The position numbers and the translations under genes were made by a program. From Thermoflexales bacterium (lineage in GTDB: Bacteria; Chloroflexota; Anaerolineae; Fen-1058): a stretch of DNA of 16,171 nt. Where the stretch lies: contig JAFGFO010000008.1 in NCBI GenBank assembly GCA_016931085.1, positions 1 through 16,171 of the forward strand, in the 5' to 3' direction. This document shows, piece by piece, positions 7,152 through 14,085 of this stretch. The stretch's first letter is position 1; each line of letters starts with the position of its first letter. The notes under the pieces are model-generated. The model was not told the DNA's origin. It ran no database searches and saw only the letters and a program-made list of their open reading frames with translations.

Positions 7152-8417
7152 TCACGGCAGAGGGTACAAAGCGTCGGCCGACTTGCCTTCCAAGGGCCAG
7201 ACAACCTGTTTCACCAACTGGGCCTGGGCATCCTTCTGCCACTGGATGTAAACCATCTCGTGGCCGATTTGCAAGCCGTGTGCCTTGGCGCTGGTGTCAA
7301 ACTTGACGTGGCCGTAAAAAGTCATCACGTCTATCTTGTCAAGGGCAGCTTTGACTCGCTCGGCTTCGAGGCTGCCAGCTTGCTCGATCGCCCTCTGCAG
7401 GATCACGCCGGCTACATAACCACCTGCGCTGTGATACGACGGCTCTTCGTTAAACTTGGCCTTGTAGGTGGCGACAAAGTCGGCGCTGCTGAGGCCGTAC
7501 CACTCCAGGCCGGCCGACTTGGCCGATTCGGCGGTGTATTTAGCCAGCGGTTCCCACTGGCTGGGACCCACCACGCCCGCCGCTGCCTCACCCAGCTCGG
7601 CAAACTTGGGTTCAGGTGGGGCAACCAGCAGGGCAATGGACTTGGCTTTGATGTCTTTCTCGAACAACTGCCGCGCGAATGTGCTGCCGTCGGCAAAGTG
7701 CCCCCCACCCATCACGGCATCTGCATCGGCCGGGATCTTGTTGATGAACGGCGCAAAGTCGGTTGCCCCGCTGTCATAGCCTTCGAATAAGACGATCTGG
7801 TAGCCTTTGCTTTCACCGTAGGCCTTGGCGGCGTTGCTCACATCGGTGGAGAACTTGTCGTTCTCGTGAATGATGGCTATCTTCTTGGCGCTCGGATCGA
7901 GCCTGGCCAGCAGATCGAAGGCGCCGGTCAGGTAGCGGCTGGCAGGCGTGTAGGCCTGGTAAACCAACGTAAACCCTTTCTGGTAGGTGCTGTCGGAAGC
8001 GGCGCCCGTGGTGATCATGATCTTGCCGTACTGCTCGGCAATCACAGCCGAGGCATCAGCCAGACCGCTGCTGTATGGACTGATGAGAAAGTCGGCCTTG
8101 TCGTCGTTGATCAACTTGGTGTAAAGCTCTTGCACGCGGTCCTTATTACTCTCGTCGTCGTAGAACTTGGTTTCGAACTTGACCGTCGTGCCGTCGCTCA
8201 ACTTGATCCCCCCGGCTGTGTTGATGTGTTCGACCCAAAGACTAAGCCCGTTGATCTGCCGGGTGGACTCGACGTTGAGACTGCCGGTCTGGGAAGCTGT
8301 AAAACCAATGACCACTGTCTTGGCGCCGGCTGGGGCCGGGGTTGAGGCGGGTGGCGCGCAGGCTGCCAGACTGGCCATGGTGAGATAAATGGCCAGACAA
8401 AAAATTCGACGCTTCAT
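7152..8417 (-). CDS. livK: Branched-chain amino acid ABC transporter substrate-binding lipoprotein LivK
   Basis: This 421-residue extracytoplasmic binding protein has a lipoprotein signal: a basic start (MKRR), a hydrophobic stretch, and lipobox LAAC with the lipidated cysteine at residue 20. A Pro/Ala/Thr linker (21-33) joins it to a two-lobed type I periplasmic-binding fold (VVIGFTASQTGSLN onward). The family-typical GGI, LYTKLINDDKADFLISPYSSG and GGYVAGVILQRAIEQAG segments are recognisable. It captures the substrate and delivers it to LivHM. The start ATG is preceded at six bases by AAGGAGG, the strongest ribosome site in the window, which fits high expression. It is first in the liv run, directly after a promoter, and is separated from livH by a palindrome. 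Ligands of this family range from leucine to amides and aromatic compounds, so the ligand here is not certain. Confidence 0.95.
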   Translation of the reverse strand: MKRRIFCLAIYLTMASLAACAPPASTPAPAGAKTVVIGFTASQTGSLNVESTRQINGLSLWVEHINTAGGIKLSDGTTVKFETKFYDDESNKDRVQELYTKLINDDKADFLISPYSSGLADASAVIAEQYGKIMITTGAASDSTYQKGFTLVYQAYTPASRYLTGAFDLLARLDPSAKKIAIIHENDKFSTDVSNAAKAYGESKGYQIVLFEGYDSGATDFAPFINKIPADADAVMGGGHFADGSTFARQLFEKDIKAKSIALLVAPPEPKFAELGEAAAGVVGPSQWEPLAKYTAESAKSAGLEWYGLSSADFVATYKAKFNEEPSYHSAGGYVAGVILQRAIEQAGSLEAERVKAALDKIDVMTFYGHVKFDTSAKAHGLQIGHEMVYIQWQKDAQAQLVKQVVWPLEGKSADALYPLP

Positions 8418-8445
8418 TTCCTTCCTCCTTTTCTGAAGATCCTCG

Positions 8446-8479
8446 GAAAGTAGGGCATGTTTCCCTACCTGCCACTTTC
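8446..8479 (-). promoter_or_regulatory. Hairpin in the predicted livK leader
   Basis: GTAGGG (8450-8455) pairs with CCCTAC (8463-8468) around seven bases. The flanking GAAA (8446-8449) and TTTC (8476-8479) extend the stem across a bulge. It lies between the predicted livK promoter and the ribosome site. It matches no riboswitch that I recognise, and a stabilising 5' structure is the simplest reading. Confidence 0.35.
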
Positions 8480-8489
8480 TTACAAGTAT

Positions 8490-8517
8490 AGTATACTCAT
8501 AATCTACCAGGGCGCAA
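8490..8517 (-). promoter_or_regulatory. Predicted sigma-70-type promoter of livK
   Basis: Read on the minus strand, TTGCGC (8512-8517) is followed after 16 bases by TATACT (8490-8495). Transcription would start near 8483, giving a leader of about 65 bases to livK. The -10 box sits in a small palindrome, AGTATA-G-TATACT (8485-8497). The region is clearly AT-richer than the genes on either side. No operator was identified. Confidence 0.55.
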
Positions 8518-8525
8518 GTGCTGCA

Positions 8526-8554
8526 TTTTCAGCCAGACGTTTCTGAGTTATAAT
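8526..8554 (+). promoter_or_regulatory. Predicted sigma-70-type promoter of the 8586 gene and selA
   Basis: TTTTCA (8526-8531) and a perfect TATAAT (8549-8554) are separated by 17 bases. Transcription would start near 8561, about 25 bases before the TTG start and just before the GAGGG ribosome site. It is divergent from the livK promoter, with start sites roughly 80 bases apart, so one regulator could affect both. Confidence 0.6.
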
Positions 8555-8585
8555 AGGCTTATCACAGCCTGATTCGAGGGATATC

Positions 8586-9047
8586 TTGAAAGCGGAATCA
8601 AAATCGCAAATCGCAAATCGCAAACACCTGCACTTGTCACCGCAGGTGCAAGTGTCACAAATTCGCTACGCCGCCTGGCTGGCGCTGGCCCTGTTGCTGG
8701 CCGTCTCCGCTTGGGGCGGGCTGTACTATCTGGTGACCCAGGTTCATACGCCTGTCCCTCCGCCGTGGCCCAGGGCGGCGGCTTTTCTGGCATTATGGGG
8801 AACGGCGCTGCTGGGGAGCTCCTGGCCGATCCTGTTAGCCGTCAATCAGCGTCTCGATCCCCAAACGCCGCCAGCCCGCGTCTGGCGGCAGAGCGCCTGG
8901 ATCGGCCTGTTGGGCGTCTTTGTAGCCTGGCTGCAGATCAATCGCGCCCTGGGGGCTGTCCTGGTCATCACCCTGGCCGGCGGCTTGGGCCTGATCGAGG
9001 CCTTGTTGATTCTGCGGGCGAATTTGAGCAAAACAGGCAAGAAATGA
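8586..9047 (+). CDS. Small four-helix membrane protein of unknown function
   Basis: This 153-residue protein has about four predicted membrane helices (roughly 31-50, 65-85, 103-118 and 121-143) and a basic C-terminus (SKTGKK). I do not recognise the family. The start is a TTG with GAGGG five bases upstream. Later GTG or TTG starts (8634, 8646, 8652) are possible and would remove a low-complexity N-terminus. Those first 25 or so residues are encoded by three tandem AAATCGC heptamers and an inverted repeat, and look like an insertion rather than conserved protein. Its TGA overlaps an ATG (9044) in the selA frame, and the better selA start is 24 bases further on. It is therefore probably co-transcribed with selA. 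No link to selenium metabolism is visible in the protein itself. Confidence 0.75.
   Translation: MKAESKSQIANRKHLHLSPQVQVSQIRYAAWLALALLLAVSAWGGLYYLVTQVHTPVPPPWPRAAAFLALWGTALLGSSWPILLAVNQRLDPQTPPARVWRQSAWIGLLGVFVAWLQINRALGAVLVITLAGGLGLIEALLILRANLSKTGKK
8601..8654 (+). repeat. Tandem heptamer AAATCGC x3 plus inverted repeat inside a gene start
   Basis: Three exact AAATCGC units lie at 8601-8621. Because seven bases times three is 21, the reading frame is kept. Directly after come CACCTGC (8625-8631) and its inverse GCAGGTG (8642-8648), interleaved with CACTTG (8631-8636) and its inverse CAAGTG (8649-8654). The two stems overlap and cannot form together. Composition is unlike the rest of the gene. 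Confidence 0.7.
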
Positions 9048-9070
9048 AACACGACACAAGGAAGGCAAGC

Positions 9071-10489
9071 ATGGCAAAACAGAAACTGCGTCGTTTACCC
9101 AGCGTGGATCGCCTGTTGGCGGATAGCGATGTACACCCCTTAGTTGAGGCGTGCGGCCACGACTTGACTGTGGCCGCGCTGCGGGCCGCGCTCGAGGCCG
9201 CCCGAGCGCGGATTCGTGCCGGTGAGGATGCGCCGGAACAGGCCGCCTTGGTCTCCCACGCCGGCGGCTTGCTGGCCGATTGGACCCGTCCCCGCCCCCA
9301 GCCCGTGATCAACGCCACCGGCGTGATCGTCCACACCAACCTGGGGCGCGCGCCGCTGTCTGAGGCGTCCCTGCGCGCGGTCCAGACCGCCGCGGCCGGC
9401 TACTGCGACCTGGAGTACGACCTGGAAGCGGGCGCGCGTGGCCACCGGATGGCGGCTGTGGAGGATCTTCTGTGCCGCGTGACGGGCGCCGAGGCCGCCC
9501 TGGCGGTCAACAATAACGCCGGGGCGGTGCTGCTGGCGCTCGCCGCGCTGGCGTGCGGGCGCGAGGTCGTCATCTCGCGCGGGCAGTTGATCGAGATCGG
9601 CGGCGGCTTTCGCATCCCCGAGGTGCTGGCTCAAAGCGGCGCGCGCCTGGTCGAGGTCGGCACCACCAACCGCACCCACCGCCGCGATTACGAGAACGCC
9701 TTGAGTGAGGACACGGCGGCCATCCTGCGCGCCCATTCCAGCAACTTTCGCATCATCGGGTTCACAAGCGAGCTTGACATCGCCGAGTTGGTCGAGATCG
9801 GGCACGAGGTCGGGCGTGTTCCTCTGACTGGCGAGATCGCTGATTGGCGCACGATCCCCGTCATCGACGACCTGGGCAGCGGGGCGCTGCTCGACACGGC
9901 GGCTTATGGCCTGGCGCACGAGCCGACCGTGCAGGAAAGCCTGCAAGCCGGCGCGGCGCTGGTCTGCTTTTCGGGCGACAAGCTGCTGGGCGGGCCGCAG
10001 GCGGGAGTCATCGTCGGGCGCAAGGACACTATCGACAGGCTCAAGACGCATCCCCTGGCGCGCGCCTTGCGGGCCGACAAGCTGTGCCTGGCGGCTCTCA
10101 GCGCCACCTTGACACATTATCTGAAAGGCGAAGCCGCGCAGTGTGTGCCGGTCTGGCAGATGATCGCCGCGCCGTTGGGCGAGATCGAGCGGCGGGCGCG
10201 GCGTTGGGCGCGCCAATTGAAGACGGCCGGCATCCAGGCCGAGCCCATCCCCGGCCAAAGCACCGTCGGCGGCGGCAGTTTGCCCGGCGAGGCCTTGCCC
10301 ACGCGCCTGCTTGCCATCCGCTGCGATTCGCCCGACGCGGCCGCCTCCCAACTGCGGCGCAATGTCCCCCCCGTCGTAGCGCGCATCGAGGCCGAGCACC
10401 TGGTGCTCGACCCGCGCACCGTCCTGCCCGGCCAGGATAAGGCGCTGCTGGCCGCCCTCGAGCGCGCTTTTCAAGGCGCGAATCGTTGA
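9071..10489 (+). CDS. selA: L-seryl-tRNA(Sec) selenium transferase (selenocysteine synthase) SelA
   Basis: This 472-residue PLP enzyme converts seryl-tRNA(Sec) to selenocysteinyl-tRNA(Sec) using selenophosphate in the cytoplasm. Full-length SelA features are visible. The N-terminal tRNA-binding helices (LPSVDRLLAD) are followed by PVINATGVIVHTNLGRAPLS (78-97) and LEYDLEAGARGHR. Next come NNNAGAVLL, SRGQLIEIGGGFRIP and EVGTTNRTH, then the PLP-binding lysine K304 in FSGDKLLGGPQAG. Length is close to the E. coli enzyme (about 463). About ten extra residues (GRVPLTGEIADWR, about 248-260) precede IDDLGSG compared with E. coli. I chose ATG 9071 because AAGGAAGG lies five bases upstream. ATG 9044 is an alternative with a weak site. 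No selB or selC lies in the window, so Sec use is inferred from this gene only. Confidence 0.94.
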   Translation: MAKQKLRRLPSVDRLLADSDVHPLVEACGHDLTVAALRAALEAARARIRAGEDAPEQAALVSHAGGLLADWTRPRPQPVINATGVIVHTNLGRAPLSEASLRAVQTAAAGYCDLEYDLEAGARGHRMAAVEDLLCRVTGAEAALAVNNNAGAVLLALAALACGREVVISRGQLIEIGGGFRIPEVLAQSGARLVEVGTTNRTHRRDYENALSEDTAAILRAHSSNFRIIGFTSELDIAELVEIGHEVGRVPLTGEIADWRTIPVIDDLGSGALLDTAAYGLAHEPTVQESLQAGAALVCFSGDKLLGGPQAGVIVGRKDTIDRLKTHPLARALRADKLCLAALSATLTHYLKGEAAQCVPVWQMIAAPLGEIERRARRWARQLKTAGIQAEPIPGQSTVGGGSLPGEALPTRLLAIRCDSPDAAASQLRRNVPPVVARIEAEHLVLDPRTVLPGQDKALLAALERAFQGANR

Positions 10490-10514
10490 CATCCCGCCAG
10501 CAGCGTGCTATACT
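10486..10514 (+). promoter_or_regulatory. Near-consensus promoter of tsaD overlapping the selA stop codon
   Basis: TTGACA (10486-10491, perfect -35) and TATACT (10509-10514, five of six for -10) are separated by 17 bases. The -35 box contains the selA TGA (10487-10489). A start site six to eight bases after the -10 box falls near 10521. That is only about six bases before the tsaD ATG and downstream of the AGAGG ribosome site at 10516-10520. Confidence 0.7.
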
Positions 10515-10526
10515 CAGAGGAATTGA

Positions 10527-11561
10527 ATGATCCGCATTCTAGCTATCGAAACGTCGTGTGACGAAACCTCGGCGGCGGTGGTGCAGGACGGCCGGCGCGT
10601 GCTGTCCAACACGGTCGCCTCGCAGGTCGATTTTCACGCCAAGTACGGTGGCGTGTTCCCCGAGCTGGCTAGCCGGCTGCACGTCGAGGTCATCGTGCCC
10701 ATCGTGGCAGGAGCTTTGGAGCAGGCCCATCTGGGCTGGAGTGATCTGGACGCGGTGGCGGTGACGCGCGGGCCGGGGCTGGCCGGCAGCCTGGTGGTGG
10801 GCGTCAACGCCGCCAAGGGCATCGCCATGGCACGCCACTTGCCGCTGATCGGCGTCAATCACCTGGAAGGCCACGTGTACGCCCACTGGCTCGAGGTAGA
10901 AGGCGACGGCACGCCACAGGCCGAGCTGGCCTTTCCCCTCCTCTTCCTCATCGTGTCCGGCGGTCACACCGAGCTGATCGTCATGCGCGACCACGGCCAG
11001 TACGAGTTGGCCGGCCAAACGGTCGACGACGCCGCCGGCGAAGCGTTCGACAAGGTTGGACGGCTGCTCCAGTTGGGCTATCCGGGCGGCCCGGCCATTG
11101 AGCAGGCGGCCCAGCGGGGCAACCCGCACGCTTATCACTTTTCCATCCCCAAGCTGGATCAGCCTTACGACTTTAGCTTCAGCGGGCTTAAAACGGCCGC
11201 CTTGCGCCTGGTGCAGAGCAAGGGCGAGATCGGCCCGGACGGCAAGCTGCCTGCCGGACTGCCGGTTGACGATATCGCCGCCAGCTTCCAGGCTGCGGTG
11301 ATCGAGCAACTGGTCGAGCGCAGTCTGGCGGCTGCCAAAACCTACGACGTGACGTCAGTGTTGCTCTCTGGGGGGGTCTCGGCCAATCGCGCCTTGCGCA
11401 CGGCGATGAAGGCGCGTTGCCCCGTGCCCGTCCACTGGCCGCCGCTGTGGCTGTGCACCGATAACGCGGCCATGATCGGCGCGGCGGCCTTTTGGCATTA
11501 CCAGGCCGGCCAACGGGATGGCTGGGCCATGGACGTCGAGGCCAATCTGCGCCTGGCTTAG
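10527..11561 (+). CDS. tsaD: tRNA N6-adenosine threonylcarbamoyltransferase TsaD
   Basis: This 344-residue protein transfers the threonylcarbamoyl group onto A37 of ANN-decoding tRNAs (t6A), working with TsaB and TsaE in the cytoplasm. The ASKHA-fold signatures are all present: IETSCDETSAAVV (7-19), the metal ligands H112 and H116 (NHLEGHVYAH), VSGGHTEL (143-150), FSFSGLKTA, LLSGGVSANRALR and metal ligand D312 (CTDNAAMIG). The length is normal. ATG 10527 has AGAGG six bases upstream. The gene follows selA after 37 bases and also has its own strong promoter. It converges on the PBP gene with six bases between stop codons. The identification is secure; t6A synthesis is normally essential. Confidence 0.97.
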   Translation: MIRILAIETSCDETSAAVVQDGRRVLSNTVASQVDFHAKYGGVFPELASRLHVEVIVPIVAGALEQAHLGWSDLDAVAVTRGPGLAGSLVVGVNAAKGIAMARHLPLIGVNHLEGHVYAHWLEVEGDGTPQAELAFPLLFLIVSGGHTELIVMRDHGQYELAGQTVDDAAGEAFDKVGRLLQLGYPGGPAIEQAAQRGNPHAYHFSIPKLDQPYDFSFSGLKTAALRLVQSKGEIGPDGKLPAGLPVDDIAASFQAAVIEQLVERSLAAAKTYDVTSVLLSGGVSANRALRTAMKARCPVPVHWPPLWLCTDNAAMIGAAAFWHYQAGQRDGWAMDVEANLRLA

Positions 11562-11567
11562 GTGCCC

Positions 11568-14078
11568 TTACCTGACCGTGATGGTCACCGGGGCGCTGGA
11601 CAGGGCCAGCCCGCCGGGGTCAAGCCCCTGGGCCGAAAAGGTGTGCACGCCCGGTGTAAGCGTCCACAACGCGCGGTACACACCCGCGTTCCCCTCAAAG
11701 CTCGCCAATGGCTGCCCATCCACCAGCAAGCTCACCCCTGCCACTTGTACGTCATCGGCCGGGCGGGCCGAGACGGGGATGCGCTGCGTGTCAAGCGGCG
11801 TGAGAGCGGTGAGCTGGTATACCGTTCCATGATCGGGCTGGGTCATGACGAGTTTCAGGTTTGAAGCTGCTGGCTGCGGGTCGGATGTTGGAGGCTGGGG
11901 GGTGGAGGCTGATCCCCAATCCAAAATCTGAGATCTGCACTCTAAAATTCCATTCTCCTCCGCCCATGCCTGGGCCTCGCCCGGCAAGACCAGGCAGACG
12001 CGCTCGACCACGCGCCCGGCCGGCGTGGCGGCCGTCGCCGGTTGGCCCGTCGCGCCGTCAAGCTTGACCCGCCGGTAAAAGGTATCGTACTGGGTGGGCT
12101 GCGTGCCGGCAATGAACCACTCCGTCCGCGTGTGAGGGCAGGCGGCGGCTGGATTGGGCAGCAAGCCGGACAGCGCGCAGACCTCGACCCGCAGCAGGCC
12201 TTGCGGCGGGCTGAACGGGCGCGCGGGCTGCCCCTTGAGCACCGCCTCCATAAAGTCGTGCCAGATAGGGCCGGCGCCGGTGATGCCCGAAACGTGCAGC
12301 ATGGGCTGGTTGTTGGCGTTGCCGACCCACACCCCGGCGACCAGCTCGGGCGTGTAGCCCAAGGTCCAGTTGTCGCGCCAGTCCGACGTCGTGCCCGTCT
12401 TGGCCGCGGCGGGAACGCTCAGGCGCAAGACATTCCACTCGCCAAAGGCCGGCGCGCGCGCCTGGGGGTCGCTGAGGATATCGCTGACCAGAAAGGCCAC
12501 CCGCTCGTCGAGCACGCTTGGGGCGGGCGCCTGCCGCCAACGGTAACGCAGCGCCCCGCGCGCGTCGCGCACCTCCAGCACGGCGGCTGGCTCGACGGCG
12601 TAGCCCCCGTTGGCAAGCACCGCGTAGGCGGCCGCCATGTCGAGCAGGCGCACCTCGCCGCCCCCCAAGGTCAGCGCCAGGCCGTAACGCTCGCTGTCGC
12701 CAAAGGTGCGGATGCCCATCTGGCGCGCCAGCTCGATCATCCGCTCTATCCCCACCTGGTCGAGCACCTTGACAGCCGGGATGTTGTACGATGACGCCAA
12801 CGCCTGGCGCAGCAGCACCGGGCCGTGATAGCGCGAGTCATAGTTGCGCGGGACGTACGGCTCGCCTTCGCGGGTGACAAAGGCGGTTCGCACGTCCAGC
12901 ACCATCGTCGCCGGCGTGTAGGGAGCCGGCCGCTTGGGGTCGAAGGCAGCCGCATAGGTGACCGGCTTGATGGCCGAGCCTGGCTGGCGCAGGGCCAGGG
13001 TGGCGTTCACGGCGCCGCTGGTCTGCGCGTCAAAGTAATCGGGGCTGCCCAGCATGGCCAGGATTTGCCCCGTGTGGGGATCGAGCGCGACGAGCGCGGC
13101 GTTGTTCACGTTGCGCGGCTGCCCCTCATCTCCATGGCTCAGGTTTTCCAGGTGACGGCGCGCGATGGCCTGGGCCGTGTTCTGCCAATCGAGATCGAGC
13201 GTGGTGGTGACGACCAGCCCGTCCCGGTACAATGCTTCTAACCCGAACTGGCCCTCGAGCCAGGCTCGAACGTACATCACCCAATGCGGCGCCTCGATGG
13301 GGTGGGGCACCGCCGCGAACCCCAGCCGCTCATTGCGCGCCAGGGCGGCTTGCTCGCTCGAGATCGCGCCGTGTTTGACCATCAGCTTGAGCACCGTCGC
13401 CTGCCGCCCCTGGGCGGCCGGCAGATTGATCAGCGGATCGTACGCCGGCGGCGATTGCGGCAGGCCGGCCAACAGGGCGCACTCGGCCAGGTCCAGCTCG
13501 CCCGCTTTTTTGCCGAAATAGGTGTTGGCGGCCGCTTCGATGCCGTGAGCGAGATTGCCATAGTAGACCTGGTTCAGGTAAAGCGCCAGGATCTGATCCT
13601 TGCTGTAGGCGCGCGCCAGCCGCCAGGCCAGGATGCTCTCGCGCAGCTTGCGCGTCAACGTGCGCTGGCTGCGCTCCTGGGAGCTGAGCAGCAGGTTGCG
13701 CGCCAACTGCTGGGTGATGGTGCTGCCGCCCGAAAGCGTCTCGCCGCCGCGCAGGTTGATCCACACCGCCCGCACGATCCCGGCCCACTCCACGCCGGGA
13801 TTGGTGTAAAAGGTGGCGTCCTCCGTGGCCACCGTGGCCTGGCGGCAGTAAAGCGGGATCTCGTCCAACTGGAGCGGCGTGTGCCGCCCCGCGTGTGGGT
13901 CGTTGATCTGGTACAACAGCCGCCCGTTGCGGTCGAGGATGCGTGTCGACGGCGCGTGCAGATTGGCATCCAGGCTGTCTAGTGAGGGGAGGTCCACAAA
14001 CAGCCAGGCCCGCACGGCCAGCCCCACGCCCAGCAGGGCCAGCAAGAGGGCGAAGGAGATAAAAATACGCTTGCGCAT
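11568..14078 (-). CDS. Bifunctional class A penicillin-binding protein, PBP1C type
   Basis: This 836-residue enzyme polymerises glycan strands and cross-links peptidoglycan at the outer face of the membrane. In order it has a short cytoplasmic start (MRKR) and a membrane anchor (about 5-28). The GT51 glycosyltransferase follows, with catalytic E86 (ATEDATFY), GGSTITQQLARN (117-128), RKLRE and LALYLNQVYYGN. The transpeptidase has SxxK S368-K371 (GSAIK), SYN 430-432 and KTGT 560-563. A C-terminal domain (about 744-836) resembles the BiPBP_C domain of PBP1C. An upstream in-frame ATG at 14135 would overlap the AraC gene and add 19 residues without a signal, so ATG 14078 is preferred, seven bases after the AraC stop. 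A Pro/Ser/Thr linker at about 722-742 has unusual base composition. Confidence 0.94.
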   Translation of the reverse strand: MRKRIFISFALLLALLGVGLAVRAWLFVDLPSLDSLDANLHAPSTRILDRNGRLLYQINDPHAGRHTPLQLDEIPLYCRQATVATEDATFYTNPGVEWAGIVRAVWINLRGGETLSGGSTITQQLARNLLLSSQERSQRTLTRKLRESILAWRLARAYSKDQILALYLNQVYYGNLAHGIEAAANTYFGKKAGELDLAECALLAGLPQSPPAYDPLINLPAAQGRQATVLKLMVKHGAISSEQAALARNERLGFAAVPHPIEAPHWVMYVRAWLEGQFGLEALYRDGLVVTTTLDLDWQNTAQAIARRHLENLSHGDEGQPRNVNNAALVALDPHTGQILAMLGSPDYFDAQTSGAVNATLALRQPGSAIKPVTYAAAFDPKRPAPYTPATMVLDVRTAFVTREGEPYVPRNYDSRYHGPVLLRQALASSYNIPAVKVLDQVGIERMIELARQMGIRTFGDSERYGLALTLGGGEVRLLDMAAAYAVLANGGYAVEPAAVLEVRDARGALRYRWRQAPAPSVLDERVAFLVSDILSDPQARAPAFGEWNVLRLSVPAAAKTGTTSDWRDNWTLGYTPELVAGVWVGNANNQPMLHVSGITGAGPIWHDFMEAVLKGQPARPFSPPQGLLRVEVCALSGLLPNPAAACPHTRTEWFIAGTQPTQYDTFYRRVKLDGATGQPATAATPAGRVVERVCLVLPGEAQAWAEENGILECRSQILDWGSASTPQPPTSDPQPAASNLKLVMTQPDHGTVYQLTALTPLDTQRIPVSARPADDVQVAGVSLLVDGQPLASFEGNAGVYRALWTLTPGVHTFSAQGLDPGGLALSSAPVTITVR
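11858..11960 (-). repeat. Low-complexity insert encoding the PBP linker
   Basis: This stretch departs from the GC-rich coding pattern on both sides. It mixes AT-rich runs (CCAAAATCTGAGATCTGC) with G-rich near-repeats (GTTGGAGGCTGGGG, GTGGAGGCTG). It encodes a Pro/Ser/Thr/Gln-rich segment (WGSASTPQPPTSDPQPAASN) joining the region after the transpeptidase to the C-terminal domain. The reading frame is intact. It looks like repeat material captured as a flexible linker. Confidence 0.45.
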
Positions 14079-14085
14079 AGTATTC

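Noticed and set aside
8418..8585. Amino acid riboswitch before livK
   Set aside because: Only a simple bulged hairpin is visible, and no known riboswitch core could be matched by eye.
8711..9070. N-terminal extension of the selA frame by 120 codons
   Set aside because: It overlaps the four-helix gene and shows no SelA similarity. The SelA N-terminus begins after 9071, next to a strong ribosome site.
9140..10492. Long open frame (450 codons) on the minus strand opposite selA
   Set aside because: It mirrors the high-GC third-position pattern of selA, has no recognisable domain and is rich in Gln, Arg and Gly. selA is fully supported on the other strand.
9000..10560. tRNA(Sec) gene or SECIS element near selA
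   Set aside because: No cloverleaf, tRNA end or in-frame UGA with a downstream hairpin was seen, and the region is fully coding.
10539..11309. Open frame of 256 codons opposite tsaD
   Set aside because: It is antisense to a secure gene, without family features or a ribosome site that decides a start.
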